64,000 nucleotides of DNA from Acutalibacter sp. 1XD8-33 (lineage in GTDB: Bacteria > Bacillota > Clostridia > Oscillospirales > Acutalibacteraceae). The stretch is taken from assembly GCF_003612555.1 (NCBI RefSeq), contig NZ_RAZF01000005.1, positions 118,866 to 182,865 on the forward strand, read 5' to 3'. A program made the position numbers and the translations under genes. This document shows positions 17,156 to 24,972 of this stretch, in pieces (position 1 is the stretch's first letter; each line of letters begins with the position of its first letter). The notes beneath the pieces were generated by a model. The model searched no databases. It worked only from the letters and a program-made list of their open reading frames with translations, and had not been told where the DNA came from.

Positions 17156-18799
17156 ATGAATCTTGCAGAGATAACGATGTTCGCGGTCCGGCTGCTGGCC
17201 GGGGCCGGTGTGTTCCTGGTGGGAGTGCATCTGCTTACCGCCAACATCGAACAGCTTGCCACAGAGAGGATCAAATCCCTTTTCCAGCGGACAGCGGACA
17301 AGCGGCTGGTGAATGTGGGAATCGGCGCGGCGGCCACGGCGCTGATTCAAAGCTCCGGCGTGACCACAGTACTGATTGTGGGCTTTGTAAACGTGGGCGT
17401 GGTGAACTTGTACCAAGCTGCCGCCATGATTATGGGCGCAAACATCGGCACCACCATCACCGCCCAGATCGCCGCCCTCAGCGCTTTTCCATTCACCACC
17501 TATATCCAGCTTCTGATTTTCGCGGGCATCATGATGGACATGGCCTGCAAAAGCGACAGCCTAAAGCGGAGCGGCATGATCCTGGCGGGGCTGGGGCTGA
17601 TTTTTTCCGGACTGGGGATGATGTCAGACGCCATGAAGGCCAACCGGGACGCCATCCAGAGCGTTTTCGAGACAGTAACCAATCCCTTTTTGCTGTTTCT
17701 CGCGGGGATTGTCCTCACCGCTCTGGTCCAGTCCAGTTCAGCCACCACCTCGGTAATTATCGCCATGTCTGTAGCCGGGCTGACCGTGGGCACCGGAGGC
17801 AACGAGGTCCTCTACCTGATTTTAGGCACCAATATCGGCTCCTGCGTCACGGCCCTGATGTCCTCCGCCACCGCCGGAACCAATGCCAAACGGGCGGGAT
17901 TGATCCACCTTCTGTTCAACACCTTTGGCTCGGGAATTTTCCTGGTGCTGCTGATCTGCTGGCCGGGCTTCATGGCCAACACATTCCAGCGGTGGTTCCC
18001 CTCTGTAGCCACTCAGATCGCCATGTTCCACACCTTTTTCAATCTGGCCTGTACGGTTTTGTTCCTGCCTTTCTGCGGCCTGTTTGTCAAAGTTTCTCAG
18101 CTGCTGATTCCAGAGCGCGAGCCCCGGCGGGTTTCCACATACCTGGACGAACGCATTCTCTCTTCCCCTTCTCTGGCAATTTCCCACCTGGAGAAAGAGC
18201 TGGTGCTGCTGGCGGACGCCGCCATGGACGCCTTCCGCGCCGCCTACCGTTCCTTTCAGGCCCGGGACAAATCCCAGATTGCGCCTACCCAGAAAAAGAT
18301 TGATGAGGCGAACGCCACCGCCCAGGGCATCATCAACTATCTGATCCGCCTCTCTGCCCAGAGCAGGATTTCTGAAGAACAGAGCATCTCCAAGCTCTAC
18401 AACGATGTGGGGGATGTGATGAGGATCGGAGAAATAGCGGATAATTTCACCAAATACACTGTCAGAACTCTTGCCCAGAACCTCCAATTTACAAAAACGG
18501 GTTGCAGTGAGCTGGACGAGATGGTCGCCCAGGTGGAAGAGCTATACGCGCTTACAAAGGAATATCTTGTTACAAAGGACTCCGCGCTGTTGAACCGGGT
18601 GGATCAGGCGGAGGACCGGGTGGACGGTCTGCGCAGGCAATTCATCGACAACCATATCCGCAGGCTGAACCTGGGAGAGTGCAAGCCGGAGTGCAGCGGG
18701 GTTTTCATCAATATGGTGTCCAACCTAGAGCGCTTGGGAGATCATCTGACCTATATCGCGGGAACCGGAAACAGTCCTTTGGCCGCTCCCCAAAACTGA
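17156..18799 (+). CDS. Na/Pi cotransporter family protein with PhoU-like domain
   Basis: A 547-residue membrane protein of the NptA/YjbB type. It has two inverted Na_Pi_cotrans repeats, each with the signature QSSGVTT (about 62) or QSSSATT (about 190), and the paired GANIGTT / GTNIGSC segments. About eight hydrophobic segments reach to residue ~320; a cytoplasmic PhoU-like helical domain follows (about 340-540, including MVSNLERLGDH). Members move phosphate, often outward. Start MNLAEI follows AGAGGAGGAAG. Placement behind a probable Mn2+-sensing leader is unusual and suggests a role in manganese or Mn-phosphate balance; that is inference. Confidence 0.92.
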   Translation: MNLAEITMFAVRLLAGAGVFLVGVHLLTANIEQLATERIKSLFQRTADKRLVNVGIGAAATALIQSSGVTTVLIVGFVNVGVVNLYQAAAMIMGANIGTTITAQIAALSAFPFTTYIQLLIFAGIMMDMACKSDSLKRSGMILAGLGLIFSGLGMMSDAMKANRDAIQSVFETVTNPFLLFLAGIVLTALVQSSSATTSVIIAMSVAGLTVGTGGNEVLYLILGTNIGSCVTALMSSATAGTNAKRAGLIHLLFNTFGSGIFLVLLICWPGFMANTFQRWFPSVATQIAMFHTFFNLACTVLFLPFCGLFVKVSQLLIPEREPRRVSTYLDERILSSPSLAISHLEKELVLLADAAMDAFRAAYRSFQARDKSQIAPTQKKIDEANATAQGIINYLIRLSAQSRISEEQSISKLYNDVGDVMRIGEIADNFTKYTVRTLAQNLQFTKTGCSELDEMVAQVEELYALTKEYLVTKDSALLNRVDQAEDRVDGLRRQFIDNHIRRLNLGECKPECSGVFINMVSNLERLGDHLTYIAGTGNSPLAAPQN

Positions 18800-18800
18800 G

Positions 18801-18826
18801 GCGGAGAAATTTTTTCTCCCGCCTAT
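18801..18826 (+). terminator. Terminator after the Na/Pi gene
   Basis: GGCGGAGAA and TTCTCCCGCC pair around ATTTT directly after the stop codon; the following T-run is short. Confidence 0.55.
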
Positions 18827-18959
18827 TTCAGGCCTCCCATATAGGAAATTCTTCTATATGGCAGGTTTTTCCCCGCCATAACGGCGGAGAGCGCCTTGTT
18901 TAAAATTCCCGGGATAGGCAGAGAATATCCCTGAAGAGATAACCAACGGAGGTGTTCTT

Positions 18960-19730
18960 ATGCAGGGCAAGGTTGAAATATGCGGGGTAAACACATCGAA
19001 ACTGAAGGTGCTGAAAAGCGGCGAAATGCGGGAGCTACTGATCCGCAGCCACGACGGCGACAAGGAGGCCCGGGAAAAGCTGATCGCGGGGAACCTGCGG
19101 CTGGTGCTCAGCGTGATCCAGCGCTTTGGGAACCGTGGCGAAAACCCGGACGACCTGTTCCAGGTGGGGTGCATCGGGCTGATGAAGGCCATCGACCACT
19201 TCGACGTGAGCCAGGGGGTGCAGTTTTCCACCTACGGGGTGCCCATGATCATCGGGGAGGTGCGCCGCTTTCTCCGGGACAACAACTCCGTGCGGGTCAG
19301 CCGGTCCATGCGGGACACCGCCTACAAGGCCATCCAGTGCAAGGAGCGCCTCACCGCCAAAAACGGCCGGGAGCCCTCGGTGGAGGAGATCGCGGAGGAG
19401 CTGGATCTGAAGCGGGAGGACGTGGTGGTGGCCCTGGAGGCCATCGTGGAGCCGGTCTCCCTCTACGAGCCCACCTTCTCCGACGGCGGCGACCCGGTCT
19501 ACATCATGGACCAGGTGGGCGACGGAAACGACCAGGACTGGCTGGAGGAGATCGCCATCAAGCAGGCCATCCACAACCTCAGCGACCGGGAAAAGCGGAT
19601 CCTCTCCATGCGCTTCATCGACGGCAAGACCCAGATGGAGGTGGCCGGGCAGGTGGGCATCTCCCAGGCCCAGGTCTCCCGGCTGGAAAAGGGCGCTCTG
19701 GGGAAGATCAAGGCGGAGATCCGGGCCTGA
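18960..19730 (+). CDS. sigG: Sporulation sigma factor SigG
   Basis: The late forespore sigma factor. The 256-residue protein starts MQGKVEICGVNTSKLKVL, the N-terminal signature that separates SigG from SigF. Region 2 includes DLFQVGCIGLMKAIDHFD and QFSTYGVPMIIGEVRRFLRD, and region 4.2 ends with ISQAQVSRLEKGALGKIK. In the usual spoIIGA-sigE-sigG order sigG follows sigE; here neither sigE nor spoIIGA precedes it, and a transporter does instead. The gene has a GGAGGTG site. A sigma-F or sigma-G promoter is expected upstream, but I could not assign one confidently. Confidence 0.97.
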   Translation: MQGKVEICGVNTSKLKVLKSGEMRELLIRSHDGDKEAREKLIAGNLRLVLSVIQRFGNRGENPDDLFQVGCIGLMKAIDHFDVSQGVQFSTYGVPMIIGEVRRFLRDNNSVRVSRSMRDTAYKAIQCKERLTAKNGREPSVEEIAEELDLKREDVVVALEAIVEPVSLYEPTFSDGGDPVYIMDQVGDGNDQDWLEEIAIKQAIHNLSDREKRILSMRFIDGKTQMEVAGQVGISQAQVSRLEKGALGKIKAEIRA

Positions 19731-19745
19731 TTGCTTTTTGGAACA

Positions 19746-19779
19746 GAAGTCCGCTCCCAAAAAGGGGGCGGCTTCTTTC
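19746..19779 (+). terminator. sigG terminator
   Basis: GAAGTCCGCTCCC and GGGGGCGGCTTC pair around an A-loop and are followed by TTTCT, 16 bases after the sigG stop. CCTATCGGTACAG, the end motif of the 9713 repeat family, follows at about 19795. Confidence 0.7.
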
Positions 19780-19871
19780 TGGAAAACGAACTGCCTATCG
19801 GTACAGGTTCTTATTTTTCGTCCGTTCCTGCCGATATTTTTATTAGAACATCCTGGAAGGAAGCGCTTTCT

Positions 19872-20609
19872 ATGAATATAAAACCCATTGACTGTGCCGG
19901 GGGATACGCCATCACCAACAGCCGCAGGCGCCAGGGAACCAGCGGGCCGGCCCCCTCCCTCTCCCCGGAAGCCATGGAGAAGGCGGCGGACAGCATCCTC
20001 CACAGCCGCTTTGACACCGTGGAGCTCAGCAAAGGCCACGGTCTGAGGACGTTGGAAGAGCTGTCCTATGATCCCCATGAAGGGGCCGTGCTTTCCACCA
20101 GCTTCACCTATGACAACGTCTCGGAAAAGGCCAGGAACCTCTCCTTTCTGATGGATGAGAGGGCTTTCCGCGTAGATTCCCAGATCGGCTATGGCTTTAT
20201 CAAGGACCGGGACAGGATGGCCCAGCATTTCGGCGAGATCGGCAGGCAGATTGACCAGGCGTTTTCCGCCGGGGAAATTTCCAAACAGGAGTATGACGAC
20301 CTGAACGCCGGCCTTGCCAGATACACAGAGACAGTCACCAGCCGCGAGGAGCGCGGGAACGCCGTTGCCATGGCCCTCAGAAAACAGTCGAAAGCCCTGA
20401 GAGCCCTGATAAACCGGGGAGCCTCCCAGGTGGAGATCGAGGCCTTTGCCCAGCAGTGCAGAGACGCCTTTGCGGATGAGGTCAACAAATTTATAACGGG
20501 GTCCTGCAAAATCGACCGGAACCTGATGAGCCAGCTCATCCAGCGAGTACGGGGCGGCAAGGACCTGGTCCAGCGAAAGGCGCCGCAGTTCGGAGGCTTT
20601 CATATATAA
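19872..20609 (+). CDS. Conserved-looking protein of unknown function (first of a pair)
   Basis: A 245-residue soluble protein with no signal peptide or membrane segment; I recognise no domain. It starts MNIKPIDCAGGYAITNSRRR behind GGAAGGAAG. The N-terminal ~45 residues look disordered (Ser/Pro/Gly), and the rest is predicted by eye as mainly helical and charged, for example IGEIGRQIDQAFSAGEI-like stretches and a C-terminal LIQRVRGGKDLVQRKA. The next gene follows after 33 bases with a good ribosome site, so the two are probably co-transcribed. Both follow sigG but are separated from it by a terminator. Confidence 0.6.
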   Translation: MNIKPIDCAGGYAITNSRRRQGTSGPAPSLSPEAMEKAADSILHSRFDTVELSKGHGLRTLEELSYDPHEGAVLSTSFTYDNVSEKARNLSFLMDERAFRVDSQIGYGFIKDRDRMAQHFGEIGRQIDQAFSAGEISKQEYDDLNAGLARYTETVTSREERGNAVAMALRKQSKALRALINRGASQVEIEAFAQQCRDAFADEVNKFITGSCKIDRNLMSQLIQRVRGGKDLVQRKAPQFGGFHI

Positions 20610-20642
20610 CCGAAAATACACCCCAAAAGAGGAGGAAATCCC

Positions 20643-21734
20643 ATGACAAACCCCATCAACAGCGTTTCCAGTACATATAGCCCTGCCCAGCCTGTGAGCA
20701 TCCCCCTGGCTGAAAAGCGCCCCCTCACCCAGGAAGAGCTGAATTCCGATGCCTGGGTCAAGATCGACGTAAACCAGCCCCACTGGAAACAGCTGGAGGG
20801 CGTCAAGGAGATGTTCTTCCAAAATACCGGCGCAAACTCGAAGATAGGCGAGGATCTCCGGGCCATGGACCAGGAGATGGAGAAGCTAGCGGACCAGTTT
20901 TTTGAGGGGAAGATGGATGAGGATGGGCTGGCCGCCGCCTTTCAGCGCCTGGCGGACCGGTTCATCGGCATATGCAAGGAGAAACAGTATCCTTTCCAGG
21001 CCCTGAAGGGCTTTGACGAGGCGGAGCTGTCTGTGGCCTACGACCACTTCCGGTCCAGCATTTTGAAGTCTGCGGTGGCCCACAACCAGGCTGAGGGCAG
21101 AGGGCACGTCACCGGCGAGATGAACAATCAGCGCAATTGGCATTATTACAACGCCGATTACTATTATAAAAGCGAGAGCGCCATTGCCGCCATTACTGGC
21201 AAAGCGGAGGAGATGGCGGCCTCCAAGGGCTTCGACCGGTTCCAGATTCCGGACTATCAGGCGCTGGGGAAGAACAGCTGTTACAATTTTAACTCGGCGG
21301 TTTCCGGAGAGGGAGACTACATCCCCGGCGGGCTGCGGGCTCTGGAACCCAAGTGGATTCTGGACTTCGACATGGTCCCCCCGGAGGACTTCCGGTGGTT
21401 CTACCAGTCCGGGGGAAACGGCGGCATGGAGGGCGTCCCGCTCTCCATCAGCGACGGGCTCACTACGGAGCATATGGACTATAGCAAGTTCGACCCGGAG
21501 AACCCCCTGACCGCCACGGTCTGGGCCATGTTGGGAGAAAAGCGGATCTCCGCCGATATTCTCTTCCAGCATACGGCGACGGACCAGAAGAATCTGGCGG
21601 ACCTGCTGCGGTTCACCCCCTCCAGTAAAAAGGAGCTGGCGGAGGTGAACAAGTTCCTGAAGAACTTCCAGGTGGCCCCCAAAGGGTATCTCCAGAGGAT
21701 GCAGGCGGACCGGCGGATGAATCTGCGGGTGTAG
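20643..21734 (+). CDS. Protein of unknown function (second of a pair)
   Basis: A 363-residue soluble protein not recognised from any family. It starts MTNPINSVSSTYSPAQPVSI, a Ser/Pro-rich head like those of several other proteins in this window (19872, 29866). A central Tyr-rich stretch has NWHYYNADYYYKSESA, and there is FDMVPPEDFRWFYQSGGNGG further on; a basic C-terminal tail closes it. AGAGGAGGAAAT precedes the ATG. No signal peptide, Cys cluster or nucleotide motif is seen. Co-transcription with the preceding gene is likely. Confidence 0.6.
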   Translation: MTNPINSVSSTYSPAQPVSIPLAEKRPLTQEELNSDAWVKIDVNQPHWKQLEGVKEMFFQNTGANSKIGEDLRAMDQEMEKLADQFFEGKMDEDGLAAAFQRLADRFIGICKEKQYPFQALKGFDEAELSVAYDHFRSSILKSAVAHNQAEGRGHVTGEMNNQRNWHYYNADYYYKSESAIAAITGKAEEMAASKGFDRFQIPDYQALGKNSCYNFNSAVSGEGDYIPGGLRALEPKWILDFDMVPPEDFRWFYQSGGNGGMEGVPLSISDGLTTEHMDYSKFDPENPLTATVWAMLGEKRISADILFQHTATDQKNLADLLRFTPSSKKELAEVNKFLKNFQVAPKGYLQRMQADRRMNLRV

Positions 21735-21737
21735 CCC

Positions 21738-21815
21738 TTATTCCCTTGAAAAAGGGAATAAAACTTTGTAATCTCGACACCGGGAACAGGCATTTTGAGT
21801 GCTTGTTCCCGGTGT
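21738..21815 (+). terminator. Two hairpins ending the 19872-20643 unit
   Basis: TTATTCCCTT/AAGGGAATAA (21738-21761) and the strong ACACCGGGAACA.GCA/TGCTTGTTCCCGGTGT (21777-21815). Neither has a long T-run; the second abuts the repeat element that follows. Confidence 0.6.
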
Positions 21816-21932
21816 TATAGTTAACGCAGTTTAAAAGAGGTATACCTCTTTTGAACCAGGCGGGGAGGTCACGACCTCCTCAGCCGCCCAGCTTTACAAT
21901 CGGTTTTACCGATTGTAAAGTGCGTTTACTAT
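21816..21932. repeat. Cloverleaf repeat, full copy
   Basis: Closing stem TATAGTTAACGCA (21816-21828) with TGCGTTTACTAT (21921-21932). Hairpin 1 is GTTTAAAAGAGG/CCTCTTTTGAAC (21829-21856). Hairpin 2 is GGCGG...CCGCC enclosing GAGGTC/GACCTC (21859-21888). Hairpin 3 is CTTTACAATCGGT/ACCGATTGTAAAG (21892-21920). Hairpins 1 and 3 directly adjoin the closing stem. Confidence 0.9.
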
Positions 21933-21986
21933 GTTTGAAGGCAACTTCCACCACTGAGGACCTGGTCTCCCCCGCCCATGGGGCTT

Positions 21987-23240
21987 TTAGTCCTCCCTTC
22001 TCTGCGCAATGTCCGCCAAAGTCTCTTCTGCCCGGCGCATCTCCTCTTGCGTCTGGCCGGCGTCCAGATAGTCGCAACTATAAAGTACCACGCCGCTGCA
22101 CTCCACAGCCCTGGCCGCTTCAATCTGTCGGCTGATGATATCACCGCCGGCCCAGTTCTCCCCCTGCTCTTCATCCCCCGCCTTGTACAGGGCCAGTCCC
22201 ACATACAGCTTTAATCCCTCATGCTTTTGCAGGCTTTGCCACTTCTCTAAAGCCTGGGTGTAGTTGAGCACCGGGTTCTCGAAGGCGTAGTACAGCTGGG
22301 GGCAAATGTAATCCAGATATCCAGGCGCCGCGCACCACGCCGCCACGTCCGCGCCCATGAGGGAGTCGTTCTCCACGTTCCCCTGGGGAGAAATCCCGAA
22401 CTCCGCTTCCGGCCGCGCGGCCTTGACCCGGTCGTATACCTCGGCCACCATGGCGTCGATGTTGGCCGCCCGCCACTCCTCTAGGGACAGGGGCTCAGAC
22501 ACCGATTCCCGATACAGCCCATAGGACTCCTCATCCAAAGCGGGATCCTGGGCGGGGTAGAAATAGTCGTCGAAGTGGATCCCGTCCACTGGGTACTTCT
22601 CCGCGATCTCCGCCGCCCCCTTGGCAATCAGCGTCCGCACATAGGGATACGCTGGGTTCAAGTACACGCCGCTCTCCCACTCCATGAAATAGTAGGGATA
22701 CTCCCCGCTGAGGCTCTGGTAGGGGTTGTCCCCGGAAAGCTCCGCCGGGGTCTCCGCCGTGCGCACCCGCAAGGGATTGATCCAGGCGTGGAACTCCAGC
22801 CCCAGGCCGTGGGCGTAGTCCACCATGAAGTCCAGGGGGTCAAACCCCGGATCCTTCCCCTGGGTTCCCGTGAGCAAATGGGACCAAGGGTACAGCTCCG
22901 AGGGGTATAGGGCATCGCAGAAGGCCCGCACGTGGACGAAGAGGGCGTTGAGCCCTTTTTCTTTTGCGCTGTCCGCGATGGATTTGAAATTGGTCTCAAA
23001 GGCCTCCCGGGTGTGCTCCTTCGCTGCCAAAGCCATATAGGGCACCCAAACGCCCGCCAGCTCCTCCCGGGCGGGGGGGCTCGGCAGGCTGAGGACCGCT
23101 TCCGCCGGGGCGGGCGTGGCGGCGGAAGGCGTTGCTTCGGGGGACGGCGGCGCGGTTTTCTCCGGCGGCCCCAGCAACCAGACGGCACAGACCGCCCCCG
23201 CCAGGGCCAGCCATACGATGGCGTATTTCAGAAATTTCAT
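21987..23240 (-). CDS. GHL10 / DUF187 glycoside-hydrolase-like protein
   Basis: A 417-residue protein anchored by one N-terminal membrane segment (about 5-23), then a Pro/Ala-rich linker (25-50) and a TIM-barrel domain of the glycosyl-hydrolase-like 10 family. Diagnostic segments are LAGVWVPY, ALFVHVRAFCDALY, LEFHAWINPLR, PVDGIHFDDYFYP (with the acidic residues expected at the catalytic site), GISPQGN and DYICPQLYYAFENP. Relatives (DigH/YngK) cut denuded peptidoglycan glycan strands or other polysaccharides; the substrate here is not known. Domain length is normal. It stands alone, leftward, between two repeats. Confidence 0.9.
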   Translation of the reverse strand: MKFLKYAIVWLALAGAVCAVWLLGPPEKTAPPSPEATPSAATPAPAEAVLSLPSPPAREELAGVWVPYMALAAKEHTREAFETNFKSIADSAKEKGLNALFVHVRAFCDALYPSELYPWSHLLTGTQGKDPGFDPLDFMVDYAHGLGLEFHAWINPLRVRTAETPAELSGDNPYQSLSGEYPYYFMEWESGVYLNPAYPYVRTLIAKGAAEIAEKYPVDGIHFDDYFYPAQDPALDEESYGLYRESVSEPLSLEEWRAANIDAMVAEVYDRVKAARPEAEFGISPQGNVENDSLMGADVAAWCAAPGYLDYICPQLYYAFENPVLNYTQALEKWQSLQKHEGLKLYVGLALYKAGDEEQGENWAGGDIISRQIEAARAVECSGVVLYSCDYLDAGQTQEEMRRAEETLADIAQRRED

Positions 23241-23283
23241 AGTTCCTCCTCCCGTTGACTTTCCTTCGCTTGCGGAGTATAAT

Positions 23284-23470
23284 TTCTCTTAAGACCTTGG
23301 GGACTCTGTCCCCAAACCCCTGCCGCCTTTGAAAAGGCGGGCGAAACTTTTACCCACTCCTCACTATCGTTCGTCGTGAACGTTTTACGGTTTTCGCATA
23401 GCCACAACATATTACGCGGTCCAGGGGCGTTAGGCCCCTGGTAGGGTTTGGGACAACGTCCCAAGGTCTT
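23284..23470. repeat. AAGACC-element, complete
   Basis: It begins AAGACCTTGGGGAC, loop, GTCCCCAAACCC and ends GGGTTTGGGAC, loop, GTCCCAAGGTCTT, so the outer ~28 bases are inverted repeats and each end is also a hairpin. Inside are CCGCCTTTGAAAAGGCGG, ACTTTTACCCACTCCTCAC, GTTCGTCGTGAACG and CCAGGGGCGTTAGGCCCCTGG. Confidence 0.85.
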
Positions 23471-23474
23471 GCCC

Positions 23475-23550
23475 TTAAACACCGCAAAACTCATGTCACA
23501 CGGCGAAACCCAGCCTACGCCTCGCACTCGCTTGGCGCCGTGTGCCGCAA
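23475..23550. repeat. CACACCGCG-type repeat, second copy
   Basis: GCAAAACTCATGT, then arms CACACGGCG (23497-23505) and CGCCGTGTG (23536-23544) around AAACCCAGCCT and CGCTTGG. Versus 2438-2486, one arm base is C to G and its partner G to C. Confidence 0.75.
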
Positions 23551-23611
23551 TCAGCCAGCGCGCGCACCCACGCGCCCATATAAAAATATCTATGCGGGAA
23601 AGGATGATTCT

Positions 23612-24304
23612 ATGCGCTACCGGTTTCTGCTCTTCGACGCGGACTACACCCTGCTGGACTTCCCCAATGACATGGTCCAGGCCTTCCAGATCATGTACGC
23701 CGCCCATTTCGCCGCCCAGCGGCCCTATTCCCAAACCCTTCTGGACTGCTACGACCAGTGCAACAACCGGGCCTGGGAGCGCTTCGAGCGGGGAGAATGC
23801 TCCAAGCAGGAGCTCTATCTCTCCCGCTTCGTGGAGTTCCTTCAGGAGACCGGCCTTTCCGGCGACCCGGCACAGGTGAACGAAACCTATTTTTCCTCTC
23901 TGGCCAAAACCGGCACCCCATACCCCGGCGCAGTGGAGCTGGTGGGGGGCCTGAGCCGCACCTACCAGCTCTATATGATCACCAACGGCAATGTGGTCAG
24001 CCAGCTCCCCCGGCTGGAGCATGCGGGCCTTGCCCCCTATTTCCGGGAGGTTTTCGTCTCCGAGGCGGTGGGCGTGGGCAAGCCGGACAAGCGGTACTTC
24101 GACTACGTGGCGGCCCATATCCCCGGCTTCTCCCCGGCGGAGGCCCTTGTCATCGGCGACTCCCCCAGCTCCGACATCCAGGGCGCGGTGAACGCCGGCC
24201 TGGACAGCCTCTGGTACGACCCCGCCGGCCAGCATCCCCAGCCTCCCTGCACCTATCGTGCGGAGAGCTACGAGGCCATCCGGGAGCTCCTTTGCCATGT
24301 ATAA
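23612..24304 (+). CDS. HAD-IA nucleotidase (YjjG-like)
   Basis: A 230-residue HAD phosphatase of the YjjG/YfnB group, which dephosphorylates (non-canonical) pyrimidine nucleotides. Motif I DADYTLLDF, with the nucleophile Asp, begins at residue 8. MITNGN is motif II, GVGKPDKRYFDY is motif III with its Lys, and ALVIGDSPSSDIQGA is motif IV with the acidic pair. Start at MRYRFLLFDAD behind AAAGGATG. Its stop overlaps the response regulator start by eight bases, so the two are translationally coupled, an unexpected partner for a Bce system. Confidence 0.88.
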   Translation: MRYRFLLFDADYTLLDFPNDMVQAFQIMYAAHFAAQRPYSQTLLDCYDQCNNRAWERFERGECSKQELYLSRFVEFLQETGLSGDPAQVNETYFSSLAKTGTPYPGAVELVGGLSRTYQLYMITNGNVVSQLPRLEHAGLAPYFREVFVSEAVGVGKPDKRYFDYVAAHIPGFSPAEALVIGDSPSSDIQGAVNAGLDSLWYDPAGQHPQPPCTYRAESYEAIRELLCHV

Positions 24305-24968
24305 GATTTTTCTGGTGGAGGACGACCCGGTGATCCGCCGGGCCGTGGCCAAGCACCTGGCCATGTGGGGGTATCAGGTCCAGGCGGTGGAAAACTTCTC
24401 CCGGATCCTGGAGGAATTCGTCGGATTCGAGCCCCAGCTGGTGCTCCTGGACATCGGCCTGCCAGGCATGAACGGCTACCACTGGTGCCAGGAAATCCGC
24501 AAGCGCTCCCAGGTGCCGGTGGTGTTCCTCTCCTCTGCCTCGGACAACCTGAACATCGTCACCGCCATAGAGCTGGGGGGCGACGACTTCATTCCCAAGC
24601 CCTTCGACCTCTCCGTGCTCACCGCCAAAATCCGGGCCGTGCTACGCCGGAGCTATTCCATGCCGGGCACAGCCAGCCTCCTTGAGCACCGGGGAGCCCT
24701 GCTGGATGTGGGCGCCGAAACGGTCTCCGGGCCGGAGGGCAGGGCGGAGCTCACCAAGAACGAGTTCCGGATTTTGCAGGTGCTCATGGAAAACGCCGGG
24801 CACACGGTCAGCCGGGGGGACCTGATGGTGCGCCTTTGGGAGAGCGAGAGCTTCATCGACGACAACACCCTCACGGTGAACATCTCCCGCCTGCGGAAAA
24901 AGCTGGAATCCATTGGCCTGGGGGGCCTGCTGGCCACCAAAAAGGGCCAGGGATATATTTTGGAGTGA
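24297..24968 (+). CDS. BceR-type response regulator
   Basis: A 223-residue OmpR-family regulator. The receiver domain (1-115) has the acidic pocket VEDD, phosphoacceptor Asp52 in LVLLDIGLPGMNGYHWC and a conserved Lys in FIPKPFD. The winged-helix domain ends in SRLRKKLE...TKKGQGYIL. The receiver closely resembles BceR of Bacillus, and the following kinase and ABC genes fit. It should bind the inverted repeat TTACA-N4-TGTAA type operator at 26215. Start inside the end of the HAD gene. Confidence 0.93.
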   Translation: MYKIFLVEDDPVIRRAVAKHLAMWGYQVQAVENFSRILEEFVGFEPQLVLLDIGLPGMNGYHWCQEIRKRSQVPVVFLSSASDNLNIVTAIELGGDDFIPKPFDLSVLTAKIRAVLRRSYSMPGTASLLEHRGALLDVGAETVSGPEGRAELTKNEFRILQVLMENAGHTVSRGDLMVRLWESESFIDDNTLTVNISRLRKKLESIGLGGLLATKKGQGYILE

Positions 24969-24972
24969 TCCC

